NCBI GenBank assembly: GCA_024235715.1
Contig: JACKLW010000005.1
Span: 186,001-250,000 of the forward strand
Direction: 5' to 3'
DNA length: 64,000 bases
Source of the DNA: Accumulibacter sp.
Lineage (GTDB): Bacteria; Pseudomonadota; Gammaproteobacteria; Burkholderiales; Rhodocyclaceae
The translations under genes and the position numbers were made by a program. Shown in pieces: positions 25,162 through 33,139 of the stretch. Positions within the stretch are counted from its first letter, which is position 1; every line of letters begins with the position of its first letter. The notes under the pieces were generated by a model. It was given only the letters and a program-made list of their open reading frames with translations, was not told the DNA's origin and did not search any database.

Positions 25162-25824
25162 ATGCGTGTCTTACTGGTCGAAGACGACCCGATGATCGGC
25201 AGGAGCGTTCAACAAGGCCTGCGCCAGGATGGCCATAGCGTCGATTGGGTGCGCGATGGCCAGGCGGCCGAAGGGGCCCTGGCGACGACAGAGTACGAAA
25301 TGCTGCTGCTCGACCTCGGCCTGCCCGGCAAATCGGGCCTCGACGTTCTCGCCCGACTGCGGCGCTCGCTGAACACCGTTCCGGTTCTCGTCATCACTGC
25401 CCGCGATGCGGTCGCCGACCGGATCAAGGGCCTCGACGCCGGTGCTGACGATTACCTGGTGAAGCCCTTTGACCTCGACGAGCTTGCCGCCCGCATGCGG
25501 GCGGTGCTGCGCCGGCATGCCGGTCGAGCCAGCCCGCTGATCGAACACGGCGACCTGCAGATGAACCCGGCGACCCACGAGTTGACGCAGAACGGCAAGC
25601 CGGTGGCGCTGTCGGCGCGCGAGTTCGCGCTGCTGCAGACACTGCTCGAGCAACCGGGAGTGCCGCTGTCACGGGCAAAACTGGAAGAACGCCTGTATGG
25701 CTGGGGCGAGGAAATCGAAAGCAACGCCGTCGAGGTCTACATCCACGCCCTACGACGCAAGCTGGGTGCCGAGCGAATCAGGAACATCCGCGGCGTTGGC
25801 TACCTGGTGCCGACCGATCGATGA
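25162..25824 (+). CDS. OmpR-family response regulator (QseB/PmrA-like)
   Basis: Response regulator of 220 residues: receiver with acidic pair EDD (7-9), phosphoacceptor Asp51 in LLLDLGLPG and Lys in VKPFDLDEL, then a winged-helix DNA-binding domain ending RNIRGVGYLVPTDR. The stop overlaps the kinase ATG by 4 nt. A PmrA-type box lies just beyond the kinase gene before degQ, a plausible target. Confidence 0.94.
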   Translation: MRVLLVEDDPMIGRSVQQGLRQDGHSVDWVRDGQAAEGALATTEYEMLLLDLGLPGKSGLDVLARLRRSLNTVPVLVITARDAVADRIKGLDAGADDYLVKPFDLDELAARMRAVLRRHAGRASPLIEHGDLQMNPATHELTQNGKPVALSAREFALLQTLLEQPGVPLSRAKLEERLYGWGEEIESNAVEVYIHALRRKLGAERIRNIRGVGYLVPTDR

Positions 25825-27137
25825 AGTCGATTCGACGCCAGTTGCTGTTTGCACTGCTGTCGGTGATCGTGCTGACCACCCTGCTCGGCGCATTGCTGAC
25901 CTACCGGACGGCACGCGACGAAGCGAACGCGATGTTCGACTACCAGCTGCGCCAGCTGGCCCTGTCCTTTCGCGATCAGGTCTTTTCGAGCGGCCGGCAG
26001 CATGACTTCGCGTTTGACGAAGACGCGCAGGATTTCACGATCCAGATCTGGCGTCCGGACGGCACCCGGCTCTACCTTTCGCATCCTCGCAAGGGCCTTC
26101 CTGACAAGACGCCCATGGGCTTCGCGACGGTCGACAGCGGTCGTGTCAAATGGCGTGTCTTCGGCATGCAACAGGGCGGTCAGACGATCCAGGTGGCACA
26201 ACCGATGAACTCGCGCGACGAACTGGCCCTGGCCGCTGCCTTGCGAACCGTCGCTCCCTTCCTGCTCATGCTGCCGATCCTCGGGGTGCTGATCTGGCTG
26301 GTCGTCGGCCGCGGACTGCGCCCGCTGGACGCCGTGGCACGCGCCGTCACCACGCGCACGGCGACCGCCCTCGACCCCTTGCCGGAAGATCGGGTACCCG
26401 CCGAAGTCGTGCCCCTCGTGCTGGCGCTAAACGATCTCCTCGACCGGCTCAAGCGCGCCCTGCAGGCGCAGCGCGAATTCACCGCCGATGCCGCGCACGA
26501 GTTGCGTACGCCACTGGCGGCGCTCAGTCTGCAGGTACAACTGGCCGAACGCGCAGCGGATCCTGCGGCGCGCGCCGACGCCTTCGCCGAGTTGAAAGGC
26601 GGTGTGCGGCGGGCGACGCATGCGGTGCAGCAGTTGCTGACGCTGGCCCGTCAGGAGCCTGGCGGTGGCGAGCGCGTGGCAAGCCCGGTAAGACTCGATG
26701 ATCTCGCGGCCGCAGTGATCGCCGCCCAGTTGCCGCTGGCGGAAGCAAAGGCGATCGATCTCGGCGGCGCAGTGACCTCCGGCGAAGTTCTGGTGACCGG
26801 CGACCAGGAAGCGCTGCGCATTCTGATCACCAACCTGGTCAGCAACGCCGTTCGCTATACGCCACCGGGTGGCAGAGTCGACGTCGCGGTCGGCGAAGAC
26901 ACAACCGGGCCGTTCATCGAAGTCTGCGATTCCGGCCCCGGCATTCCCGCCGAAGACCGGCAGCGCGTCTTCGACCGCTTCTATCGCCGGGCGCAGACCG
27001 ACGAAGCCGGCAGCGGCCTTGGCCTGGCCATCGTCGAATCCATCGCCGAACGGCACCGGGCACGCGTGCTCCTCGACGACGCCAGTCTTGGCGGCCTGCG
27101 CGTTCGCGTTCAGTTCGATCACTCTCTGCCGCCTTAA
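25821..27137 (+). CDS. Sensor histidine kinase (QseC/PmrB-like)
   Basis: Membrane kinase of 438 residues with membrane segments near 8-28 and 145-163 flanking a periplasmic domain of about 115 residues. A HAMP region is followed by HisKA with His226 in AAHELRTPLAAL, then an ATPase with NLVSNAVRYTPPGG, DSGPGIP and GSGLGLAIV. Cotranscribed and coupled with the preceding regulator. The trigger is unknown. Confidence 0.94.
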   Translation: MKSIRRQLLFALLSVIVLTTLLGALLTYRTARDEANAMFDYQLRQLALSFRDQVFSSGRQHDFAFDEDAQDFTIQIWRPDGTRLYLSHPRKGLPDKTPMGFATVDSGRVKWRVFGMQQGGQTIQVAQPMNSRDELALAAALRTVAPFLLMLPILGVLIWLVVGRGLRPLDAVARAVTTRTATALDPLPEDRVPAEVVPLVLALNDLLDRLKRALQAQREFTADAAHELRTPLAALSLQVQLAERAADPAARADAFAELKGGVRRATHAVQQLLTLARQEPGGGERVASPVRLDDLAAAVIAAQLPLAEAKAIDLGGAVTSGEVLVTGDQEALRILITNLVSNAVRYTPPGGRVDVAVGEDTTGPFIEVCDSGPGIPAEDRQRVFDRFYRRAQTDEAGSGLGLAIVESIAERHRARVLLDDASLGGLRVRVQFDHSLPP

Positions 27138-27149
27138 GTCAGCTTTAAG
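27133..27149 (+). promoter_or_regulatory. PmrA/QseB-type operator before degQ
   Basis: CTTAAG-TCAGC-TTTAAG: two half-sites 5 bp apart (11-bp period), matching the PmrA box YTTAAG-N5-YTTAAG. It overlaps the kinase stop codon and lies 68 bp before the degQ start, so the upstream pair probably controls the protease. Confidence 0.65.
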
Positions 27150-27216
27150 TCCTCACCTTCTATCGTACGTCCACGGGAAGCAAGCCTTCCGATCTGGAAC
27201 GGAACAGGAGATGAGC

Positions 27217-28674
27217 ATGCAAGCAACGACATTCAAACGCGGCCTGCTGGCTGCGGCGCTGGTCGCCGCCGTCGGCACCGGCTACGCGAAACTCGGCGGA
27301 GACGTCATCCGCGCTGCCGACGCCATGGCCGCAGTCACCGCCCCCGAGCCCACAGGCAGCGCTGCGCCGCTCGTCCGGCCCGGCGTCGGGCTGCCGGATT
27401 TCCGGGCAATCGTCGAAGACAGCGGCCCGGCCGTGGTCAATATCAGTGCCACCGGCACGTCACGAACGGCCTTCCCGAGTGGCGACCGACGGCAGGGAGT
27501 CCCGGATCTCTTTCGCCACTTCGGTATTCCGACGCCCGACGAGGAGATGCCTTCGCGTGGCACGGGTTCGGGATTCATCGTCCGTGCCGACGGGCTGATC
27601 CTGACCAATGCCCACGTCGTCAGCGGCGCCGAGGAAGTCACCGTCAAGCTGACCGACAAGCGGGAATTCAAAGCCAAGGTCGTCGGTATCGACAAGTTGA
27701 CCGACATCGCCGTGCTGCGCATCGACGCCAGGAATCTGCCGGTCGTGCGCCTGGGCAGTCCAGACAGCGCCCAGGTCGGCGAATGGGTGCTCGCCATCGG
27801 CTCGCCATTCGGCTTCGAGAACAGCGTCACCGCCGGCATCGTCTCGGCCAAGGGGCGCTCGCTGGCCAGCGACAGCTACGTTCCGTTCATCCAGACGGAC
27901 GTGGCGGTCAATCCCGGCAATTCGGGAGGGCCACTGATCAATCTGAACGGCGAAGTGATCGGTATCAACTCGCAGATCTACAGCCGCAATGGCGGCTATC
28001 AGGGAATCTCGTTCGCCATCCCGATCGACGTCGCGATGAATATCCAGGAGCAGTTGTTGCAGCACGGCAAGGTCAGGCACGGGCGCCTCGGCGTCACCAT
28101 CCAGGAGGTTTCGCAGTCGCTGGCCGAGTCCTTCGGCCTGAAGAGCACGGCTGGCGCGCTGATCAGTTCGGTCGAAAAAGGCAGTCCGGCCGCCGCCGCG
28201 GGCCTCGAAGCGGGTGACATCATCCTGAAGCTGGACGGTATCGTGGTCGAGCGCTCGGCGGACCTTCCGCCAAGGGTGGCAGCCATCCAGCCCGGCACGA
28301 CCGTCAAACTGCAGATCTGGCGCAAGGGCGGTAGCCGCGACATCGCGCTGGCGGTCGGCGAAATCCCGAACACGGGGATGGCGGCGGCCAGTGGCGACGA
28401 AGCGGAAAATCCACGCCTCGGCCTGGCGCTGCGCTCGCTGACCCCGGACGAACGGCGGCAGGCGGTATCGCCTGACGGTCTGCTCGTCGAAAGCGTCAGC
28501 GGGCCCGCTGCCAGGGCCGGCATCCAGCGCGGCGACATCGTCCTGTCGCTCAATGGCCAGCAGGTCCGCGATGTCGCGCAGCTGCGCGCGCTGCTCGACA
28601 AGTCGGGAAAGACCGTGGCGCTGCTGATCGAGCGCGACAACACGAAGATCTTCGTGCCGGTCGATATTGGTTGA
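27217..28674 (+). CDS. degQ: DegQ/HtrA-type periplasmic serine protease
   Basis: Envelope quality-control protease of 485 residues. An N-terminal membrane/signal segment (about 8-24) precedes a trypsin-like domain with catalytic triad His133 (NAHVV), Asp163 (TDIAVLRID) and Ser236 (GNSGGPL), then two PDZ domains (GALISSVEKGSPAAAAGL and GLLVESVSGPAARAGI). AGGAG ends at 27210, so the ATG at 27217 has better spacing than the one at 27211, two codons earlier. Downstream of a two-component pair and a PmrA-type box, consistent with an envelope-stress circuit. Confidence 0.94.
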   Translation: MQATTFKRGLLAAALVAAVGTGYAKLGGDVIRAADAMAAVTAPEPTGSAAPLVRPGVGLPDFRAIVEDSGPAVVNISATGTSRTAFPSGDRRQGVPDLFRHFGIPTPDEEMPSRGTGSGFIVRADGLILTNAHVVSGAEEVTVKLTDKREFKAKVVGIDKLTDIAVLRIDARNLPVVRLGSPDSAQVGEWVLAIGSPFGFENSVTAGIVSAKGRSLASDSYVPFIQTDVAVNPGNSGGPLINLNGEVIGINSQIYSRNGGYQGISFAIPIDVAMNIQEQLLQHGKVRHGRLGVTIQEVSQSLAESFGLKSTAGALISSVEKGSPAAAAGLEAGDIILKLDGIVVERSADLPPRVAAIQPGTTVKLQIWRKGGSRDIALAVGEIPNTGMAAASGDEAENPRLGLALRSLTPDERRQAVSPDGLLVESVSGPAARAGIQRGDIVLSLNGQQVRDVAQLRALLDKSGKTVALLIERDNTKIFVPVDIG

Positions 28675-28702
28675 TCGCCATTGATGCGCACGGAGCACCG
28701 TT

Positions 28703-28727
28703 CGTCGCCGGCCGGCACCCGGCGACG
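28703..28727 (+). terminator. GC-rich stem-loop after degQ
   Basis: CGTCGCCGG (28703-28711) pairs perfectly with CCGGCGACG (28719-28727) across a 7-nt loop, 29 bp after the degQ stop. It has no T-run, so it may be a Rho-assisted terminator or a 3' stabiliser. Confidence 0.45.
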
Positions 28728-28789
28728 CGATCACGCGCCCGCCGGGCCCGCCGGGGCCGCCGGCAACAAGTCGCAAGACGGTAAACAGC

Positions 28790-29272
28790 ATGATTGACGC
28801 GCTCTTTGACCTCCTCGGAACCTTCTATCAAGACGGCAATCTGGCGCAGGCTGAGTGGATCGCTCGCAGCATCCTGCAGGCCATCCCGGACGATATCGTC
28901 TCCTTGCAGTTTCTCGGCCTGGTCTACTACCGGACCGAGCGCCGCGCCGCAGCCATGCAGGCTTTCAGTACTGTCGACAGAGAGACAGCCGCACCGCTCT
29001 CGCAAGCCACGGGCGACCACGAGCTGCTGGCGTCTACGCAGTGCCTGCGCGCTGCCAGTGGCCGCGGCTCGGCGTTGGCCGGCGCATGGTATGACCTCGG
29101 GCTGCTGCTATTCCGCCTGGGACGCTACCAGCAAGCACTCAGCGCGCTGCAGTCCGCGCTTTGCGCACGCCCGGACTGGCAGGCCGCGCAACGCGCCATG
29201 GCTCGTATCGCAGGCTTTTCAGCGCATCGCAAGGCGCACGCCAGGCGACGGCGACTGCCCCCGGGCCGATAG
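28790..29272 (+). CDS. Tetratricopeptide-repeat protein
   Basis: Protein of 160 residues with no signal peptide. Two TPR-like units are visible: FYQDGNLAQAEWIARSILQAIPDD (residues about 12-35) and AWYDLGLLLFRLGRYQQAL (about 98-117), separated by a polar linker. The C-terminal tail is strongly basic (HRKAHARRRR). Probably an adaptor; its partner is unknown. It lies between degQ and the CheB-like gene on the same strand. Confidence 0.7.
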   Translation: MIDALFDLLGTFYQDGNLAQAEWIARSILQAIPDDIVSLQFLGLVYYRTERRAAAMQAFSTVDRETAAPLSQATGDHELLASTQCLRAASGRGSALAGAWYDLGLLLFRLGRYQQALSALQSALCARPDWQAAQRAMARIAGFSAHRKAHARRRRLPPGR

Positions 29273-29387
29273 CCGGGGAAGGCGGAGCCGAAAAACCTGC
29301 GCCGCACGACAGGGCAAGGAAGCCACGCGGAACGCTTGCCAGCGTTGCCGAAGCGTAGGATCATGGGCAAACAGAGGTTCCGCCCCC

Positions 29388-30446
29388 ATGAGCGCCCCCC
29401 CCATCAAGGTAGTGATCGTCGCTGACTCGACGCCGGTACGCCGGTCGATTGTCCGCGCGCTCGCCGGCGAGGCGGGAATGGAGATCATTGCCATTGCCGG
29501 CGACCCGAAAACAGCCCTCGAACAGATGCGCCGGCAGTGGCCACAGGTGCTCGTGCTGGCCCTCGAGACGCCAGGCGCTGACGATACTTCCGTGCTGCGC
29601 AAGGCGATTGCCGAGCGGCCGACGGCGGTCGTGAGCCATTCGTCGCTGACACGGCAGCGGGGGCCGGGGATTGGCGTGCCGCCATCGCAACTGCCGTCCG
29701 CCGCCGATATCGTGCGCGCAGTTCGGTCGGCCGCACAGGCAGCGCTGCCAGCCAGAACGCTCCCGCCGCCTCTGCCTGCCGCGGATCTCCTGCGCCCGAA
29801 AAACACCGCTGACGTCATCCTTGCCGCCGGGCCGACCACGGCCGGCGGCAGAAGTACCGAACCCGTCGTTGCCATCGGTACCTCGACCGGCGGCACGCAG
29901 GCGCTGGAAAGCGTTCTCCACCAACTGCCGACGAACTGTCCGGGAATGGTGATCGTCCAGCACATGCCGGAACGCTTCACGGGAATGCTCGCTCAACGCC
30001 TCAACGAGTTCTGCCAGATTGCCGTGCGCGAAGCCAGCAACGGCGATCGCGTTGTTCCGGGGCAGGCGCTGATCGCGCCTGGCGGCAAGCACATGATGCT
30101 CAGGCGAAGCGGCACACACTACCTGGTCGACGTCGTCGATGGACCGCTGGTCAACCGCCACAAGCCGTCGGTCGACGTGCTCTTCCGCTCGGTCGCCAGG
30201 TTCGCCGGTGCCAATGCTCTGGGCATCATCATGACCGGCATGGGTGACGATGGCGCTCGTGGCCTCAAGGAGATGCGCGACGCGGGAGGCACAACGATCG
30301 CCCAGGACGAAGCGAGTTGCGTGGTCTTCGGGATGCCCAGGGAGGCGATCAGGCACGGCGGCGCCGCGCAGGTCATCTCCCTGCTGCAGATACCCGCCGC
30401 ACTGCTTGCTTTCGGCCGCAGAGGCGCTGCGCTCGGCGTTCCCTGA
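29388..30446 (+). CDS. CheB-like protein-glutamate methylesterase with degenerate receiver
   Basis: Protein of 352 residues. The C-terminal methylesterase keeps the catalytic triad of chemotaxis CheB: Ser in IGTSTGGTQAL, His in VQHMPERFTGML and Asp in TGMGDDGA. The N-terminal receiver-like domain (IKVVIVADSTPVRRSI) has Ala12-Asp13 instead of the acidic pair and Ala58 where the phosphoacceptor Asp should be (VLVLALETPGA). It therefore cannot be switched on by phosphorylation in the known way. No cheA, cheR or receptor gene is near. ATG at 29388 has AGAGG upstream. It may be constitutively active or regulated by binding. Confidence 0.85.
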   Translation: MSAPPIKVVIVADSTPVRRSIVRALAGEAGMEIIAIAGDPKTALEQMRRQWPQVLVLALETPGADDTSVLRKAIAERPTAVVSHSSLTRQRGPGIGVPPSQLPSAADIVRAVRSAAQAALPARTLPPPLPAADLLRPKNTADVILAAGPTTAGGRSTEPVVAIGTSTGGTQALESVLHQLPTNCPGMVIVQHMPERFTGMLAQRLNEFCQIAVREASNGDRVVPGQALIAPGGKHMMLRRSGTHYLVDVVDGPLVNRHKPSVDVLFRSVARFAGANALGIIMTGMGDDGARGLKEMRDAGGTTIAQDEASCVVFGMPREAIRHGGAAQVISLLQIPAALLAFGRRGAALGVP

Positions 30447-30524
30447 AGTCGTCCCCGCGGTCGCCGATCGCCGCCAAAGCCAGGCACGCTTCCCCAGCAG
30501 CACGCCATCGAGTATGCTCCGCGG

Positions 30525-32090
30525 ATGGGCATTCTTGGAGTCATCGCGGCGTCAGAGCCGCACACCGCCGAAGCCGGCGCCAGCCTCTTGCGCCGCGGCG
30601 GCAATGCTGTCGACGCGATCGTCGCAGCCAAGCTGGCGGCCACGGTAACCGAACTGCCGCTGACCTCGCTCGGCGGCGGCGGGGCCTGCGTATGGGGCGA
30701 CGCAGAGGATGGCTACAAGGTTCTCGATTTCTTTGCGGCGACACCCGGGCGTGGTCTGGCCAGTCCGCCAACGCTGGATTTCGCGCCGGTCACGGTCGAT
30801 TTCGGACAAACCACCCAGGTCTTTCACGTCGGCAGGGCAGCTGCGGCCGTTCCCGGAGAACTTGTCGGCCTGATCGAGTTGCACCGTCGCGCCGGCCGCG
30901 TACCGCTGCGCGAAGTCGTTGCGCCAGCGGTTGCCTGGGCGCGCGACGGATTCACGGTCAGTCCGCAGATCGCGATGATCATCGCCCTGGTCGCGCCGAT
31001 CGCCCGCCGCTCGCCTGCCGTGGCGCGGCTGTTCTTCCCGCGGGGAATCCTGCCGCAGGCAGGCGATCGCTTGAGCAACCCCGAACTCGGCGACTTCCTG
31101 CACACGCTTGGCGAAGGCGACCCGGAACGCCATGTCGCCAGGTACTTGAGGTCCCTGGTGGACAACTTCGGCCCGGCGCAGGGCGGACTGATTACCGCGC
31201 AGGACGTTGCCGCTTACGCGCCAGTGCTCCGTGAGCCGCTGCGCGTCGGCTTCGGCCCATACACCGTGTTGACCACACCGCCGCCGGCCGCCGGCGGCGG
31301 ACTGATCGGCGCCGGCCTGCGCATCGCGGAACGCCTGCAACTCGGCGAGGATGCCTTCCTGTCCAGCGAGCACCAGCTGGCGATGGCTGCGCTCCTGGCA
31401 ACGGTATCCGAGATTCGCCAGGCAGGCTACGACCATCGCCTTTATGAAGACCCGCAATCAATACGCGACCTGGTCGCCGGAAACGGAATTCCGGCCTGGG
31501 CCGATCGCACCCAGGCGCTGCTGCGCGAGAACCCGCTCGGCGCGACCACCCATATCTCGGTAATCGACGCCGACCGCATGGCGGCGGCAATGACCACCAG
31601 CAACGGCGAAGGTTGCGGCGAAACGCTTCCGGGCCTGGGGATCCACGTCAACAACTTCCTCGGCGAGGACGACATCAACCCGGCGGGTTTCCACAAACGG
31701 GCACCGGGTACCTGGATGAGCACGATGATGTCGCCAACGATCGTCGTCGCTGGCGAGCGACCGTGTTTCGCGCTCGGCAGCGGTGGTTCGAACCGGATCC
31801 GCAGTGCGATCCTGCAGGCACTACTCAATGTTCTGGCCTATCGCCGCCCGCTCGGGGAGGCGGTGAACGCACCCCGCCTGCATGTCGAGGGCCAGCGGCT
31901 GTGGTTCGAGAGCGCTGGCCTCGGCGCCGGAGCAGCCGAGGCTCTGCAGACGGCGTGGCCTGCCGCAACCCGCTTCGACGAGGCGAGCGTCTTCTTCGGC
32001 GGGGTAAATTGCGTTGCCAGCGGCCATGGCCGTCTGTACGGCGCCGGCGACCGCAGGCGCGGCGGCGTCGTTGTCGTTGCCGAGCAGTAG
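30525..32090 (+). CDS. Gamma-glutamyltransferase-family protein
   Basis: N-terminal-nucleophile hydrolase of 521 residues. The proenzyme would cleave itself before Thr341 in GATTHISVIDAD; the motif SGGSNRIRS downstream forms the oxyanion site of the small subunit. The protein lacks a signal peptide, unlike periplasmic glutathione-degrading Ggt, so it is probably cytoplasmic and may act on another gamma-glutamyl compound. It lies 38 bp before the alcohol dehydrogenase gene, suggesting an operon. Confidence 0.88.
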   Translation: MGILGVIAASEPHTAEAGASLLRRGGNAVDAIVAAKLAATVTELPLTSLGGGGACVWGDAEDGYKVLDFFAATPGRGLASPPTLDFAPVTVDFGQTTQVFHVGRAAAAVPGELVGLIELHRRAGRVPLREVVAPAVAWARDGFTVSPQIAMIIALVAPIARRSPAVARLFFPRGILPQAGDRLSNPELGDFLHTLGEGDPERHVARYLRSLVDNFGPAQGGLITAQDVAAYAPVLREPLRVGFGPYTVLTTPPPAAGGGLIGAGLRIAERLQLGEDAFLSSEHQLAMAALLATVSEIRQAGYDHRLYEDPQSIRDLVAGNGIPAWADRTQALLRENPLGATTHISVIDADRMAAAMTTSNGEGCGETLPGLGIHVNNFLGEDDINPAGFHKRAPGTWMSTMMSPTIVVAGERPCFALGSGGSNRIRSAILQALLNVLAYRRPLGEAVNAPRLHVEGQRLWFESAGLGAGAAEALQTAWPAATRFDEASVFFGGVNCVASGHGRLYGAGDRRRGGVVVVAEQ

Positions 32091-32128
32091 GGACACACGC
32101 GCCACGGCCATCCGAGGAGAAAGCAGGT

Positions 32129-33139
32129 ATGAAAGCGATGATCCTGAATGTCCAGGGGCAGCCACTACGGCTGACCGAAGTACCCCGACCGATCCCTGCG
32201 GCCGACCAGGTGCTGCTGCAAGTGCGCGCCTGCGGCGTCTGCCGTACCGACCTGCACGTGCTCGACGGCGATCTCCGGCACCCCCGCCTGCCACTGGTCC
32301 TGGGACATGAAATCGTCGGTACAGTCGTCGAAAGAGGCGCCGGGGTGGAACGTTTCGCACTTGGCCAGCGCGTCGGCGTGCCCTGGCTGGGGCGCACCTG
32401 CGGCCATTGTCGCTACTGCGCGAGTGGCGCCGAAAATCTTTGTGACGAAGCCGAATTCACCGGCTACACGCTCGATGGCGGTTACGCAGAGTTCGCGCTG
32501 GCCGACCAGCACTACTGCTTCGCCCTGCCCGACCAATATGGCGACGCCGAAGCCGCGCCGCTGCTCTGCGCCGGACTGATCGGCTATCGCGCACTGGTCG
32601 CTGCGGGCGGCGCGCAGCGTCTGGGAATCTATGGTTTCGGCGCAGCCGCGCACATCATCGCGCAAGTGGCCCGCTGGCAGGGACGTGAGGTTTACGCGTT
32701 CACCAAGCCTGGCGATGTCGCCGGGCAGGATTTTGCCCGCCAACTCGGTGCCAGTTGGGCCGGCGCCGCAGAGCAGGCGCCGCCGCAGGAAATGGACGCC
32801 GCGATTCTCTTCGCGCCGGCTGGTGATCTGGTCCCGCAGGCGCTGCGACATACCGCAAAGGGTGGCACCGTGGTTTGCGCCGGCATCCACATGAGCAATA
32901 TCCCCGAGTTTCCCTATGCACTCCTCTGGGGCGAGCGCTGTGTGCGCTCGATCGCCAACCTGACCCGCCATGACGGCGAAGAGTTCTTCGCCATCGCCCC
33001 GCGGGCCGGCGTCAGGACTGAAGTGAGCTGCTTCGCTCTGGCAGCGGCGAACGACGCTCTGCAGCACCTTCGTGCAGGGGAGATCCGCGGCGCCGCGGTG
33101 CTGATCCCCGACCGGCAAGCTGCGCCTCAGAAACTGTAG
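32129..33139 (+). CDS. Zinc-dependent alcohol dehydrogenase
   Basis: Medium-chain dehydrogenase of 336 residues. Catalytic zinc ligands are in CGVCRTDLH and GHEIVG; the structural zinc lobe is CGHCRYCASGAENLC. The NAD(P) fold has GIYGFGAAAHIIAQVA. AGGAG lies 10 nt before ATG at 32129. It may be cotranscribed with the gamma-glutamyltransferase gene. Its 3' end overlaps the convergent DUF1302 gene by 13 nt. The substrate is unknown. Confidence 0.9.
   Translation: MKAMILNVQGQPLRLTEVPRPIPAADQVLLQVRACGVCRTDLHVLDGDLRHPRLPLVLGHEIVGTVVERGAGVERFALGQRVGVPWLGRTCGHCRYCASGAENLCDEAEFTGYTLDGGYAEFALADQHYCFALPDQYGDAEAAPLLCAGLIGYRALVAAGGAQRLGIYGFGAAAHIIAQVARWQGREVYAFTKPGDVAGQDFARQLGASWAGAAEQAPPQEMDAAILFAPAGDLVPQALRHTAKGGTVVCAGIHMSNIPEFPYALLWGERCVRSIANLTRHDGEEFFAIAPRAGVRTEVSCFALAAANDALQHLRAGEIRGAAVLIPDRQAAPQKL

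Noticed and set aside
31780..31800. GGTTCGAACC as a tRNA T-loop
   Set aside because: It lies inside the gamma-glutamyltransferase coding frame and no acceptor stem or anticodon arm surrounds it.
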